DNA of 64,000 nt, from NCBI GenBank assembly GCA_034440575.1, contig JAOTOL010001473.1:513501-577500 (forward strand), given 5' to 3'. This DNA is from Imbricaverruca yamaguchii. Its lineage: Eukaryota; Arthropoda; Thecostraca; Neoverrucidae. This document shows positions 11,095 through 22,417 of the stretch, one piece after another. Made by a program: the position numbers and the translations under genes. Below the pieces are notes generated by a model, which saw only the letters and a list, made by a program, of their open reading frames with translations, was not told where the DNA came from and made no database searches. Every line of letters begins with the position of its first letter. Within the stretch, counting starts at the first letter, position 1.

Positions 11095-11838
11095 GACTCG
11101 CGCTCAGACGGGTGCAGTATCTGGGGTGACTTGTCTGCTCTCGCGCTCAGACGGGTGCAGTACCTGGGGTGACTCGTCTGCTCTCGCGCTCAGACGGGTA
11201 CAGTACCTGGGGTGACTCGTCTGCTCTCGCGCTCAGACGGGTGCAGTATCTGGGGTGACCCGTCTGCTCTCGCGCTCAGACGGGTGCAGTATCTGGGGTG
11301 ACTGGTCTGCTCTCGCGCTCAGACGGGTGCAGTATCTGGGGTGACTCGTCTGCTCTCGCGCTCAGACGGGTGCAGTATCTGGGGTGACTCGTCTGCTCTC
11401 GCGCTCAGACGGGTGCAGTATCTGGGGTGACTGGTCTGCTCTCGCGCTCAGACGGGTACAGTATCTGGGGTGACTGGTCTGCTCTCGCGCTCAGACGGGT
11501 GCAGTATCTGGGGTGACTGGTCTGCTCTCGCGCTCAGACGGGTGCAGTATCTGGGGTGACTGGTCTGCTCTCGCGCTCAGACGGGTGCAGTATCTGGGGT
11601 GACTGGTCTGCTCTCGCGCTCAGACGGGTGCAGTATCTGGGGTGACTGGTCTGCTCTCGCGCTCAGACGGGTACAGTACCTGGGGTGACTCGTCTGCTCT
11701 CGCGCTCAGACGGGTGCAGTATCTGGGGTGACTGGTCTGCTCTCGCGCTCAGACGGGTGCAGTATCTGGGGTGACTGGTCTGCTCTCGCGCTCAGACGGG
11801 TGCAGTATCTGGAGTGACTCGTCTGCTCTCGTGCTCAG
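11095..11838 (+). repeat. 43-bp minisatellite containing the exon 8 acceptor, about 17 copies
   Basis: Each unit has CTGCTCTCGCGCTCAGACGG, that is, the acceptor of exon 8 with AG intact plus the first exon bases ACGGGTG, then diverges (CAGTATCTGGGGTGACT). The true exon follows the last copy. Every copy is a possible decoy acceptor. Confidence 0.97.
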
Positions 11839-12043
11839 ACGGGTGTACTGGACCAACTGGAACTCGCTGGCGCCTTCGGTGCAGCGCGCCCAGCTGTCCG
11901 GCTACGGCGTGATCTCGGTGATCCACACCGACATCCGCATGCCCAACGGCATCGCCATCGACCAGACTGCGCACAAGATGTACTGGGCCGACGCCCGGCT
12001 CGATAAGATCGAGAGGGCAAGCCTGGACGGCACCAATCGAGAG
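11839..12043 (+). CDS. LRP1: LRP1-like exon 8: propeller 6 blades
   Basis: Acceptor GTGCTCAG, donor GTGAGA, phase 2 to 0. It encodes [29 protein letters not shown] and [14 protein letters not shown]: two complete YWTD-type strands with the R-x-P-N-G-I-A-I-D core. It is the first non-repetitive copy after 17 array copies of its own acceptor. Confidence 0.93.
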
Positions 12044-12745
12044 GTGAGATAGTATGGGTGGTGGATAGAGTGTACTACGGCACCGGTGGGGGTGATGGAT
12101 CTGCCGCGGCAGGGTGAGAGCGTAGGAGAGGACGTGCGGCAGCACAGGATGGAGAGAGGGTCTGTGACAGGATAATATGGGGGGGGGGATGAAGGATAGG
12201 ACGTGGGACAGCCAGATAAAGGAGGCGGATCTGCGCAAATTGAAAATGATATTGAATAAGACATCGAACGGATGCCTGGGCTGGTGTCATATGGGAGCCT
12301 GGTTTGGTGTCGGATATAAGCCTGGACTGGTGCCAGATGAAAGCCTTGACCGGTGCCAGATAGATGGTAGCATGACAGGTGACGGGTGGAAGCAAGAGGA
12401 TCAGACCAGCGGCAGTGTCAACTTTTTGTTGTTGTTGAAAAAAGGACTAAATGCATTGCGCAGCTTAGGCACAGAGAAAGAGAGGAAGTTTGAACTGAAT
12501 TCGCGTGAAATGTTTTTTTCTCTCGCTAATGACGTGCTGCTATTGCGACGTACCGAAGAGCATTACTTTTCCGGCTCATCTCTAACCTTAAAAACTAAAG
12601 TAAACGGCCATGGAGGAAAAATTGAAGATCAGGTATTATTTTCTAGGTGTACCTTCAGGTATCAGGTATACCTTAGTCAGCTCATGGGTGTCACGAAGGT
12701 ATACGCATAATAAAGAGGCAGAACTGTTGGGTGTCGCCACCGAGG
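12044..12745 (+). other. First part of intron 8
   Basis: Unique sequence with about four diverged 23-24-bp repeats at 12275-12370 (GCCTGGACTGGTGCCAGAT type). An open frame at 12177-12710 has no recognisable domain and poor likeness to the exons; I regard it as chance. Confidence 0.55.
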
Positions 12746-12747
12746 TC

Positions 12748-13365
12748 ACTTAGGTAATGACCAGGGAGTGACTAAGGTAATGACCAGGGAGTGACTAAGG
12801 TAATGACCAGGGAGTGACTAAGGTAATGACCAGGGAGTGACTAAGGTAATGATCAGGGAGTGACTAAGGTAATGAACAGGGAGTGACTAAGGTAATGACC
12901 AGGGAGTGACTAAGGTAATGACCAGGGAGTGACTAAGGTAATGACCAGGGAGTGACTAAGGTAATGACCAGGGAGTGACTAAGGTAATGACCAGGGAGTG
13001 ACTAAGGTAATGACCAGGGAGTGACTGAGGTAATGACCAGGGAGTGACTAAGGTAATGACCAGGGAGTGACTAAGGTAATGACCAGGGAGTGACTAAGGT
13101 AATGACCAGGGAGTGACTAAGGTAATGACCAGGGAGTGACTAAGGTAATGACCAGGGGGGAAAAAGGTAATGACCAGGGAGTGACTAAGGTAATGACCAG
13201 GGAGTGACTAAGGTAATGACCAGGGAGTGACTAAGGTAATGACCAGGGAGTGACTAAGGTAATGACCATGGAGTGACTAACGTAATGACCAGGGAGTGAC
13301 TAAGGTAATGATCAGGGAGTGACTAAGGTAATGACCAGGGAGTGACTAAGGTAATGACCAGGGAC
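12748..13365 (+). repeat. 23-bp minisatellite, about 27 copies
   Basis: The unit ACTAAGGTAATGACCAGGGA plus GTG is highly homogeneous. Each copy contains AAG/GTAATG, a donor-like string, but it is not related to a neighbouring exon border. Confidence 0.97.
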
Positions 13366-13789
13366 CGGCAGGCATCGTCACTGATCTCCGACAGGGAGCT
13401 GTGTCATTGGTCAGAACCAGATCCACCCGGGTTACCTCCGGCGGAACGCTGCTGCTTCTCCACCGGGATTGAACACAAACGCTTCTGATACATTAACAAT
13501 TTGTAAGTCGCACAGCAAGCGAATGCACATTATTCAGGAAACATTTGAAATAATCGAACAAACAACACTTCCGCATCGGGAGTTGGGAATACCACGCACA
13601 GCTGAAAATGCGTACGGATAAATCCCCAGTGACATAATAGCAGAGACTTTGCTATTCGAATTGGTGATGCGTATTTGCTGTGGTGGGACGCGGTGCATGG
13701 TTCTGTGGCGGTGAGTTTTGCCCGCGAAGGCACTTGTCCACCGTCCGTCAGTGCGGTGCATTATCTGCCGACCCTCGGCAGTTCTCAAC

Positions 13790-14310
13790 CACGGCTGGAC
13801 TGCTCTTGTGCTCGGACGGCCACGTGCTGTATCTGCTGTCGGTCCCGGCTGGCCACGTGCTGTATCTGCTGTCGGTCCCGGCTGACCACGTGCTGTAGGG
13901 GCGGGAATGGCCGAGTGGTTAAGGTGTCGGGCTATGGGTACTAAAGGTCCCGGGTTCGACTCTAGCGCCACTCAGGACATTTCCCAATCCCGCGGCCCAC
14001 CGGCGAAACAGTGTGGGCGGCGCCATTAGCCGTGACTGTGCATAAAGTGTGTCGTGAACCAACCAATAAACAGACCACGTGCTGTATCTGCTGTCAACCC
14101 CGGCTGGACTGCTCCTGTGCTCGGACTGCCACGTGCTGTACCTGCTGTCGATCCCAGGTGAACTGCTGTGCTCGGATGGCCACGTGCTGTATCTGCTGTC
14201 GGTCCCGGCTGGCCACGTGCTGTATCTGCTGTCGGTCCCGGCTGGCCACGTGCTGTACCTGCTGTCGGTCCCGGCTGGACTGCTCCTGTGCTCGGACGGT
14301 TACGTGCTGT
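13790..14310 (+). repeat. 33-bp minisatellite interrupted by a SINE
   Basis: Units contain GGCCACGTGCTGTATCTGCT and GTCGGTCCCGGCT (11 codons). The array is split by the SINE at 13898-14072 and has larger units with CTGGACTGCTCCTGTGCTCGG. It lies upstream of exon 9; likeness to that border is weak. Confidence 0.9.
13898..14072 (+). mobile_element. tRNA-derived SINE with 14-bp target duplication
   Basis: The head is tRNA-like, with A box GGCCGAGTGGTTAAGG and B box GGGTTCGACTC, as in leucine/serine-type tRNAs. It is followed by a unique middle and the tail GCATAAAGTGTGTCGTGAAC, then CAATAAACA. It is flanked by GACCACGTGCTGTA at 13884-13897 and 14073-14086, which also breaks the register of the host minisatellite, so insertion into a pre-existing array is well supported. 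Confidence 0.85.
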
Positions 14311-14394
14311 ACCTGCGAGACAATGGTCGCTGTATGCACCGCCGCCGACATTGGCACTGCTGAACGAGCTGTCAAGACATGACTGTGCGTCCAG

Positions 14395-14584
14395 GTGCTG
14401 CTGTCCGGAGATCCCAGCCACCCGTTCGACCTGGCCGTGTTCGGCGACTACATTTTCTGGACCGACTGGGTGCTGCACGCCATCGGTCGCACGGACAAAA
14501 GGACCGGCCGCGACACCACCTTCCTGCGCACCGGCGTCGCTCAGCCAATGGGGATCGTGGCCGTCAGCAGGGAGGCAACAGCGT
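14395..14584 (+). CDS. LRP1: LRP1-like exon 9: last blade of propeller 6
   Basis: Acceptor GCGTCCAG, donor GTGAGT, phase 0 to 1. It encodes HPFDLAVFGDYIFWTDWV and QPMGIVAVSREATA, the closing blade; the split cysteine codon leads into the EGF of exon 10. HPF-LAV and QPMGI-AV are strong LRP1-type signatures. Its last 25 bases and donor are repeated in the following array, so many further GTGAGT sites lie downstream. Confidence 0.93.
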
Positions 14585-17410
14585 GTGAGTGGCCGACCCC
14601 GCTCCCTATGCTGTCCTGTGCCCGTGGTGTGGTGTGTCCGTCAGCAGGGAGGCCACAGGGTGTGAGTGGCCGACCCCGCTCCCTGTGCTGTCCTGTGTCC
14701 GTGGTGTGGTGTGGCCGTCAGCAGGGAGGCCACAGGGTGTGAGTGGCCCGACCCCGCTCCCTGTGCTGTCCTGTGTCTGTGGTGTGGTGTGGCCGTCAGC
14801 AGGGAGGCCACAGCGTGTGAGCGTCCCGACCCCGCTCCCTGTGCTGTCCTGTGTCCGTGGTGTGGTGTGGCCGTCAGCAGGGAGGCCACAGGGTGTGAGT
14901 GGCCCGACCCCGCTCCCTGTGCTGTCCTGTGTCCGTGGTGTGGTGTGGTGTGTCCGTCAGCAGGGAGGCCACAGGGTGTGAGTGGCCGACCCCGCTACCT
15001 GTGCAGTCCTGTGTCTATGGTGTGGTGTGTCCGTCAGCAGGGAGGCCACAGGGTGTGAGTGGCCGACCCCGCTAACTGTGCAGTCCTGTGTCTATGGTGT
15101 GGTGTGTCCGTCAGCAGGGAGGCCACAGCGTGTGAGTGGCCGACCCCGTTCCCTGTGCAGTCCTGTGTCCGTGGTGTGGTGTGGCAGTTAGCAGGGAGGC
15201 CACAAGGTGTGAGTGGCCGACCCCGCTCCCTGTGCTGTCCTGTGTCTGTGGTGTGGTGTGGTGTGGCCGTCAGCAGGGAGGCCACAGGGTGTGAGTGGCC
15301 CGACCCCGCTCCCTGTGCTGTCCTGTGTCCGTGGTGTGGTGTGGTGTGTCCGTCAGCAGGGAGGCCACAGCGTGTGAGCGTCCCGACCCCGCTCCCTGTG
15401 CTGTCCTGTGTCCGTGGTGTGGTGTGGCCGTCAGCAGGGAGGCCACAGCGTGTGAGTGGCCGACCCCGCTCCCTGTGCTGTCCTGTGTCCGTGGTGTGGT
15501 GTGGCCGTCAGCAGGTAGGTCACAGGGTGTGAGTGGCCGACTCCGCTCCCTGTGCTGTCCTGTGTCTGTGGTGTGGTGTGGTGTGGCCGTCAGCAGGGAG
15601 GCCACAGCGTGTAAGTGGCCGACCCCGCTCCCTGTGCTGTCCTGTGTCCGTGGTGTGGTGTGGCCGTCAGCAGGTAGGTCACAGGGTGTGAGTGGCCGAC
15701 CCCGCTCCCTGTGCTGTCCTGTGTCCGTGGTGTGGTGTGGCCGTCAGCAGGGAGGCCACAGCGTGTAAGTGGCCGACCCCGCTCCCTGTGCTGTCCTGTG
15801 TCCGTGGTGTGGTGTGGCCGTCAGCAGGTAGGTCACAGGGTGTGAGTGGCCGACTCCGCTCCCTGTGCTGTCCTGTGTCTGTGGTGTGGTGTGGTGTGGC
15901 CGTCAGCAGGGAGGCCACAGGGAGGCCACAGCGTGTAAGTGGCCGACCCCGCTCCCTGTGCTGTCCTGTGTCCGTGGTGTGGTGTGGCCGTCAGCAGGGA
16001 GGTCACAGGGTGTGAGTGGCCGACCCCGCTCCCTGTGCTGTCCTGTGTCTGTGGTGTGGTATGGTGTGGCCGTTAGCAGGGAGGCCACAGCGTGTGAGTG
16101 GCCCGACCCCGCTCCCTGTGCTGTCATGTGTCCGTGGTGTGGTGTGGCCGTCAGCAGGGAGGCCACAGGGTGTGAGTGGCCCGACCCCGCTCCCTGTGCT
16201 GTCCTGTGTCTGTGGTGTAGTGTGGCCGTTAGCAGGGAGGTCACAGCGTGTAAGTGGCCGACCCCGCTCCCTGTGCTGTCCTGTGTCCGTGGTGTGGTGT
16301 GGCCGTTAGCAGGGAGGTCACAGCGTGTAAGTGGCCGACCCCGCTCCCTGTGCTGTCCTGTGTCCGTGGTGTGGTGTGGCCGTCAGCAGGGAGGTCACAG
16401 GGTGTGAGTGGCCGACCCCGCTCCCTGTGCTGTCCTGTGTCTGTGGTGTGGTATGGTGTGGCCGTTAGCAGGGAGGCCACAGCGTGTGAGTGGCCCGACC
16501 CCGCTCCCTGTGCTGTCCTGTGTCCGTGGTGTGGTGTGGTGTGGCCGTCAGCAGGGAGGCCACAGGGTGTGGAGCCCCGCTCCCTGTGCTGTCCTGTGTC
16601 CGTGGTGTGGTGTGGCTCAGCAGGGAGGCCACAGCGTGTGAGTGGCCCGACCCCGCTCCCTGTGCTGTCCTGTGTCGTGGTGTGGTGTGGTGTGGCCGTC
16701 AGCAGGGAGGCCACAGGGTGTGAGTGGCCCGACCCCGCTCCCTGTGCTGTCCTGTGTCGTGGTGTGGTGTGGTGTGGCCGTCAGCAGGGAGGCCACAGCG
16801 TGTGAGTGGCCGACCCCGCTCCCTGTGCTGTCCTGTGTCCGTGGTGTGGTGTGGCCGTCAGCAGGGAGGCCACAGGGTGTGAGTGGCCCGACCCCGCTCC
16901 CTGTGCTGTCCTGTGTCCGTGGTGTGGTGTGGCCGTTAGCGGGAGTGGCGACCCGCTCCTTGCTGTCCTGTGTCTGTGGTGTGGTGGGGTGGGGGTGTGA
17001 GAGGAGGCCACAGCGTGTGAGTGGCCGACCCCGCTCCCTGTGCTGTCCTGTGTCGTGGTGTGGTGTGGTGTGGCCGTCAGCAGGGAGGCCACAGCGTGTG
17101 AGTGGCCGACCCCGCTCCCTGTGCTGTCCTGTGTCCGTGGTGTGGTGTGGCCGTCAGCAGGGAGGCCACAGCGTGTGAGTGGCCCGACCCCGCTCCCTGT
17201 GCTGTCCTGTGTCTGTGGTGTGGTGTGGCCGTCAGCAGGGAGGCCACAGGGTGTGAGTGGCCGACCCCGCTCCCTGTGCTGTCCTGTGTCCGTGGTGTGG
17301 TGTGGTGTGGCCGTCAGCAGGGAGGCCACAGGGTGTGAGTGGCCGAGCCCGCTCCCTGTGCAGTCCTGTGTCCGTGGTGTGGTGTGGCCGTCAGCAGGGA
17401 GGCCACTTGC
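14585..17410 (+). repeat. 77-bp minisatellite carrying the exon 9 donor, about 36 copies
   Basis: Units contain GCCGTCAGCAGGGAGGCCAC then AGGGTGTGAGTGGCCGACCC. The first part copies the end of exon 9, and GTGTGAGTGG copies its donor. Length varies (77-83 bp) through GTGTG indels, and some copies at 16560-17000 are damaged. All + frames are partly open, which creates long false ORFs. Confidence 0.97.
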
Positions 17411-17954
17411 ATCAAGAAAGAAAAGGTCCTTACGTAGCATGTCATTACGTCATTATGTAACTGCATCAAGAAATGGTGATAAGATCGGAAATGCCATTTA
17501 GGTGAATAAACTAACAGTTGCACCATCCGCAAAGCAAAAGTTTCCAGGAATCCCTTTTGCGCGCTACCACCTGACTGGCCTGCCGACACACACGACCAAG
17601 GAGCCATGTGACACCCGGTCAGAACTATGCGGCTGACTAATCCACAACGCGCGATAAGGGCTTATTTGTACATTCGCTCTCCCCGGTGGGCGGATCCATA
17701 TCGATCCGATATTTCCAGCGCTGTTGCGTAGCATTTATCAGCTGAAGCATTCCAAGTAAGTCGGCATCAGTGGTTGTGCTGTTTGATGCTTCAGATATTC
17801 GATGACCGACCACTAATATACTAGAAACATAATGCCGGTACCAATGCCAGTGACGTAAAACGCGCCCGTTGCTGGAATGTACACAGACGGGGCACACGGG
17901 CGAGTGCCGCGGGTGTGACGGCCGATGATATTGGTGACCTGGTGGTACCGGCAG
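17411..17954 (+). other. End of intron 9
   Basis: Unique sequence. Nothing recognised on either strand; it ends GGTGGTACCGGCAG. Confidence 0.6.
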
Positions 17955-18068
17955 GTCCTAGCAACCCGTGTCTGACGGATAACGGTGGCTGCAGCGACAT
18001 CTGCATGCTGGACGCAGTCGGTGAGGTGAAGTGCGCCTGCGCCGATGGACGCCGTCTGGGCGACGGAG
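17955..18068 (+). CDS. LRP1: LRP1-like exon 10: EGF-like module
   Basis: Acceptor ACCGGCAG, donor GTGAGC, phase 1 to 1. Together with the cysteine started in exon 9 it encodes C-P-S-N-P-C-L-T-D-N-G-G-C-S-D-I-C, then KCACADG. This is the EGF between propeller 6 and LDLa cluster III. Confidence 0.93.
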
Positions 18069-18099
18069 GTGAGCGAAGCACGCAGCGTCTGCCGGTGCT

Positions 18100-18515
18100 G
18101 CCGCCCTGACGCGGACTCCTCTGTTACCCGCCGGTGCTGCCGCCCAGACCCAGGCTCCTCTTATGCCTATGTCACCGCCCAGACCCAGGCTCCTCTTATG
18201 CCTATGTCACCGCCCAGACCCAGGCATCTCTTATACCCGCCGGTGCTGCCGCCCTGACCCAGCTCCTCTTATACCTGTCGGTGCTACCGCCCTGACCCAG
18301 GCTCCTCTTATACCTGTCGGTGCTACCGCCCTGACGCAGGCTCCTATTATACCTGTCGGTGCTGCCGCCCAGACCCAGGCTCCTCTTGTACCTGTCGGTG
18401 CTACCGCCCAGACCCCAGGCTCCTCTTATATCTGCCGGTGCTACCGCCCAGACCCACACTCCTCTGCTACCCGTCGGTAATGCCGCCCAGGCCCAGGCTC
18501 TTCTGCTACCTCGCT
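18100..18515 (+). repeat. 39-bp minisatellite, about 10 copies
   Basis: The unit has CTGTCGGTGCTACCGCCCTG and ACCCAGGCTCCTCTTATAC. It starts some 30 bases after the exon 10 donor and does not include the junction. Confidence 0.93.
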
Positions 18516-19039
18516 GACATTCACGCTGCGGTCAACATGTAAATCACTGGGGGTGCATTTTCGGTTTACCGTTCACCGACATTTTCGGATGCTTCGTTTA
18601 AACAATACCCCACTGTTCGCTCAATACATTTAGGATTTTAACAGTCGACGGTTCAACTCCGGCACCCCGGGATGTCGCGGTTATCTAGTCAGCCAAAGTT
18701 ATGCGAACTCGTCTGACAAATTCTCCTGTGATGTCCCCGAGAGGTTCACAAATGCGTCTTAGGTTAGTAATCATGAGGTGTACTTTCGTAAACGTAAACA
18801 TTAGGACCAGCCCAACTCAATTCATGTATTGCACGACATTTTCGGCCATTATGTGTTTTCTGTGATTGTTATGTAGTATGTAGGCAAACAGTTATGTCGC
18901 AAGTAGGCAAACATGAACAAAATGGCGCTGTATAACCAATGAAGTTGATACGCATAAACGCCAAAATAGCTTGCAACCGTGAACAATGAACATTTGTGAT
19001 CGACATGATTCGCGATGACCTTTTTTAACCGGGATGCAG
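18516..19039 (+). other. End of intron 10
   Basis: Unique AT-richer sequence with no gene recognised. GGTTCAACTCCGG at about 18650 is B-box-like, but no A box accompanies it. Confidence 0.55.
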
Positions 19040-19177
19040 GCAAGACGTGCTCTCGGAGCGAAGACCCGTGCGAACAGAGCGCGTTCCGGTGCGCTGAGGA
19101 TGGTCGCTGTGTGCCCTTCCAGCTCACCTGCGACGGCGCCGACGACTGTCCCGACGGCAGCGACGAGCGCGACTGCG
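19040..19177 (+). CDS. LRP1: LRP1-like exon 11: LDLa module 1 of cluster III
   Basis: Acceptor GGATGCAG, donor GTGAGG, phase 1 to 1, so the exon is symmetric and could be duplicated or skipped without a frameshift. It encodes one LDLa: C-S-R-S-E-D-P-C, FRCAEDGRCVPFQLTCDG, DDCPDGSDERDC, with the calcium-binding acidic core D-G-x-x-D-C-x-D-G-S-D-E. A short N-terminal extension with an extra cysteine (KTC) is also seen in the first module of this cluster in LRP1. Confidence 0.94.
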
Positions 19178-19620
19178 GTGAGGCCCAGATGGACTGGTGG
19201 GTCCCGACAGACCGATGGGCCTCAGATGGACTGGTGGGTCCCGACAGACCGATGGGCCTCAGATGGACTGGTGGGTCCCGACAGACCGATGGGCCCAGAC
19301 GGACTGTTGGGCCCCAGGTGGACTGTGGTGAGGTCTCAGACGGACTGGTGAGGCCTCAGATGGACTGTGGTGAGGCCCCAGATGGACTGTGGTGAGGGCC
19401 GAGATGGAATGTGGTGAGGTCTCAGGTGGACTGTGGTGAGGGCCCAGATGGACTGTGGTGAGGCCCCAGACGGACTGTGGTGAGGGCCCAGATGGACTGT
19501 GGTGAGGGCCCAGATGGACTGTGGTGAGGGCCCAGATGGACTGTGGTGAGGCCTCAGATGGACTGTGGTGAGGCCTCAGGTGGACTGTGGTGGGACCCCG
19601 ATGGGCTGTGGCAAGGCTCA
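19172..19620 (+). repeat. 22-bp minisatellite carrying the exon 11 donor, about 20 copies
   Basis: Units read GACTGTGGTGAGGCCTCAGA plus TG. The first unit is the exon border itself, GACTGCG/GTGAGGCCCAGATG, so the array grew out of the exon end plus donor. Confidence 0.96.
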
Positions 19621-19679
19621 CGATGTGCTGTGGCGAGGTACCTAATGGGTTGTGGCGAGGCCCATGATGAGATGCGGCG

Positions 19680-20155
19680 AAGCCTGTGGGAGAGGGTGGT
19701 GAGGCCTCTGGGAGAGGGTGGTGAAGCCTCTGGGGGAGGGTGGTGAGGCCTCTGGGAGAGGGTGATGATGCCGCTGGGAGAGGGTGGTGAGGCCTCTGGG
19801 AGAGGTTGGTGAGACCTCTGGGAGAGGGTGGTGAGGCCTCTGGGAGAGGGTGGTGAGGCCTCTGGGAGAGGGTGATGATGCCTCTGGGAGAGGGTGGTGA
19901 GGCCGCTGGGAGAGGGTGGTGAGGCCTCTGGGAGAGGGTGGTGAGGCCTCTGGGAGAGGGTGGTGAGGCCTCTGGGAGAGGGTGGTGAGGCCTCTGGGAG
20001 AGGGTGGTGAGGCCTCTGGGGGAGGGTGGTAAGGCCTCTGGGAGAGGGTGGTGAGGCCTCTGGGAGAGGGTGATGAGGCCTCTGGGAGAGGGTGGTGAGG
20101 CCTCTGGGAGAGGGTGATGATGCCTCTGGGAGAGGGTGATGATGCCCGGTGGACT
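19680..20155 (+). repeat. 22-bp minisatellite, about 21 copies
   Basis: The unit GGTGAGGCCTCTGGGAGAGG plus GT is probably a second, more derived block of the same family as 19172-19620, sharing GGTGAGGCCTC. Minus-strand open frames here (proline- and serine-rich) are artefacts. Confidence 0.95.
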
Positions 20156-20743
20156 GTGGTGGAGCACGAACGCTTGGTGAGCTTCGATGACAGCAACGAA
20201 TAGGGTGTTTTCGATTTGACACATGCAGCATCACGAAGAGTATTGGCGACACCAGCTTTCTGACGACCGTGTATGCCTGCCATAGTCGTCGCCATGATCA
20301 TCGATCCAATGTTGCTGCTTTTCAGCACCTCATCGCATGCTATGCGCTGTGCTTATGCTCCTGCACTAGACATTCCAAGTTCTATAGTTGGAGTTGAATC
20401 TTAGATCAGTATACTGTGGTACAATTGTTATTTGCAAGTGGTGCCATATCAATGCAAAATCCCATGCGTTGGTGCATGCGGAAATAAGTCGTACGTTTGT
20501 CGTAATAAGTCGGTACCAGTAGATGCGAATCGTGTGTTTCATGACTTGTTGCCGCTATCATTCCATTTCAGTAGGTACGAGCAGTTGTTTTTAGCACGAG
20601 GTCGGGCTGGGGATCCACTGACATAGCGTACTTAGGGGACGCCAATTACAATTGGGTAGTTGGTGAGCGAACTGGTTCTCTCCTATCGCGTGTCTGGGCG
20701 CCGCTACACCTCGGTGAATGTCTGCTGGACGTGCTTCCGGCAG
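20156..20743 (+). other. End of intron 11
   Basis: Unique sequence, nothing recognised. It ends GTGCTTCCGGCAG. Confidence 0.6.
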
Positions 20744-20983
20744 CCAACCGCACGTGCCCGGCCGACTTTTTCGCCTGCGACGGCCAGCGGTGTGTGCCGG
20801 CGGCGGCGCGGTGCGACGGCCGCGCCGACTGCCGCGACGGTGCCGACGAGCCGTGCACGTGCCTGTCGACGGCCGCCGGCGGGCCGCCGAACTTCCAGTG
20901 CGGCTCCGGCGAGTGCATCCCGGCCGAGCAACGGTGCAACCAGGAGAAGGACTGCGACGACACCAGCGACGAGATGGCCTGTC
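20744..20983 (+). CDS. LRP1: LRP1-like exon 12: LDLa modules 2 and 3 of cluster III
   Basis: Acceptor TCCGGCAG, donor GTGAGT, phase 1 to 1. It encodes two LDLa modules: C-P-A-D-F-F-A-C-D-G-Q-R-C...RDGADEPC, then FQCGSGECIPAEQRC...DDTSDEMAC. The linker between them (CLSTAAGGPPN) is rich in glycine and proline. The exon's last 12 bases and donor are repeated in the array that follows. Confidence 0.95.
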
Positions 20984-21830
20984 GTGAGTTGGCTGTCGAC
21001 GATAGGTGCTGTCGTGTGTTGGCTGTCGACGATATGGACTGTCGTGAGTTGGCTGTCGACGATATGCACTGTCGTGGGTTGGCTGTCGACGATAGGTACT
21101 GTCGTGAGCTGGCTGTCGTGAGCTGGCTGTCGTGAGCTGGCTGTCGACGATATGGACTGTCGTGTATTGGCTGTCAACGATATAGACTGTCGTGAGCTGG
21201 CTGTTGACGAGATGGTCTGTCGTGAGTTGGCTGTCGACGATATGTACTGTCGTGAGTTGGCTGTCGACGATATGGCTGTCGACGAGATGGTCTGTCGTGA
21301 GCTGCCTGTCGACGAGATGGACTGTCGCGAGCTGGCTATCGACGATATGGACTGTCGTGAGCTGGCTGTCGATGAGATGGCCTGCCGTGAGTTGGCTGTC
21401 GACGAGATGGTCTGTTGTGAGCTGGCTGTCGACGAGATGGGCTGTCGTGAGTTGGCTGTCGACGATATGTACTGTCGTGAGTTGGCTGTCGACGATATGT
21501 TCTGTCGTGAGTTGGCTGTCGACGATATGTACTGTCGTGAGTTGGCTGTCGACGATATGTACTGTCGTGAGTTGGCTGTCGACGATATGTACTGTCGTGA
21601 GTTGGCTGTCGACGATATGTACTGTCGTGAGTTGGCTGTCGACGATATGTACTGTCGTGAGCTGCCTGTCGACGAGATGGACTGTCGCGAGCTGGCTATT
21701 GACGAGATGGTCTGTCGTGAGCTGGCTATCGACGATATGGACTGTCGTGAGTTGGCTATCGACGATATGGACTGTCGTGAGCTGGCTGTCGACGAGATGA
21801 ACTGTCTTGAGTTGCCTACTACTGGCCGTG
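20970..21830 (+). repeat. 30-bp minisatellite carrying the exon 12 donor, about 28 copies
   Basis: The unit is GATATGGACTGTCGTGAGTT plus GGCTGTCGAC. It begins as the real exon end (GAGATGGCCTGTC/GTGAGT). At ten codons per unit it stays open in the exon frame for several copies (RELAVDDMDC-type peptide) until a register break near 21120; a second open frame runs from there to about 21900. Confidence 0.97.
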
Positions 21831-22417
21831 GACAGTATGGCTGTAGTCGTTCCGTCAACTTTATGGATTCAAAAAGAATGTTCACATATAGTAACTGTTA
21901 AACCTGAACACGTAATTATCGGAGTTTAGGTTTTAATGTCGTTACTCGTTCCACGATTGCGATTCTGATTATGATTCGCAATGTAAAACATAAGTAATTG
22001 TAGTGAGGAAACCAAAGACACATGGTATGTATTCTTTTCTTTTCTTTTTTGTTTCGTTGCATTTGCATTAGATGTGAGAACATCTACAGGGAGGTCTACA
22101 AAACTGGCATATTTTGATTCTCAATGAATGGTCAAGGTACATGTGAGACACACATGTTGTGCATCGAAATGTTCATACTTTGATATAATTTTACAAGCGC
22201 GCATATATTCTGCAACTTCGCAATATTATTTAATTTGCCATGGGATCCATGTGTTCTAATGTCACTCCATGACTTGTCCGTGCCCCCAAAGGACGATCGC
22301 TCACACTTGTAGCATCCCCCTCCTCCGTTTTCATCCATCCACTCGTGTGACCGGAGCCTGCCCACATTATATGTGTCTGTTCCTGTGACATTGTGATCGG
22401 CCCTCTAACTTCCAGCT
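21831..22417 (+). other. Middle of intron 12
   Basis: Unique, AT-rich sequence with a T-rich run at 22030-22050. No gene recognised. Confidence 0.6.

Noticed and set aside
12177..12710. 177-codon open frame as a nested gene
   Set aside because: No domain, mixed codon use and a G run before it; looks like chance.
12748..13365. CRISPR-like direct repeats
   Set aside because: Copies are head to tail with no unique spacers and sit in an intron of an animal gene.
18640..18665. tRNA B box in GGTTCAACTCCGG
   Set aside because: No A box or foldable tRNA around it.
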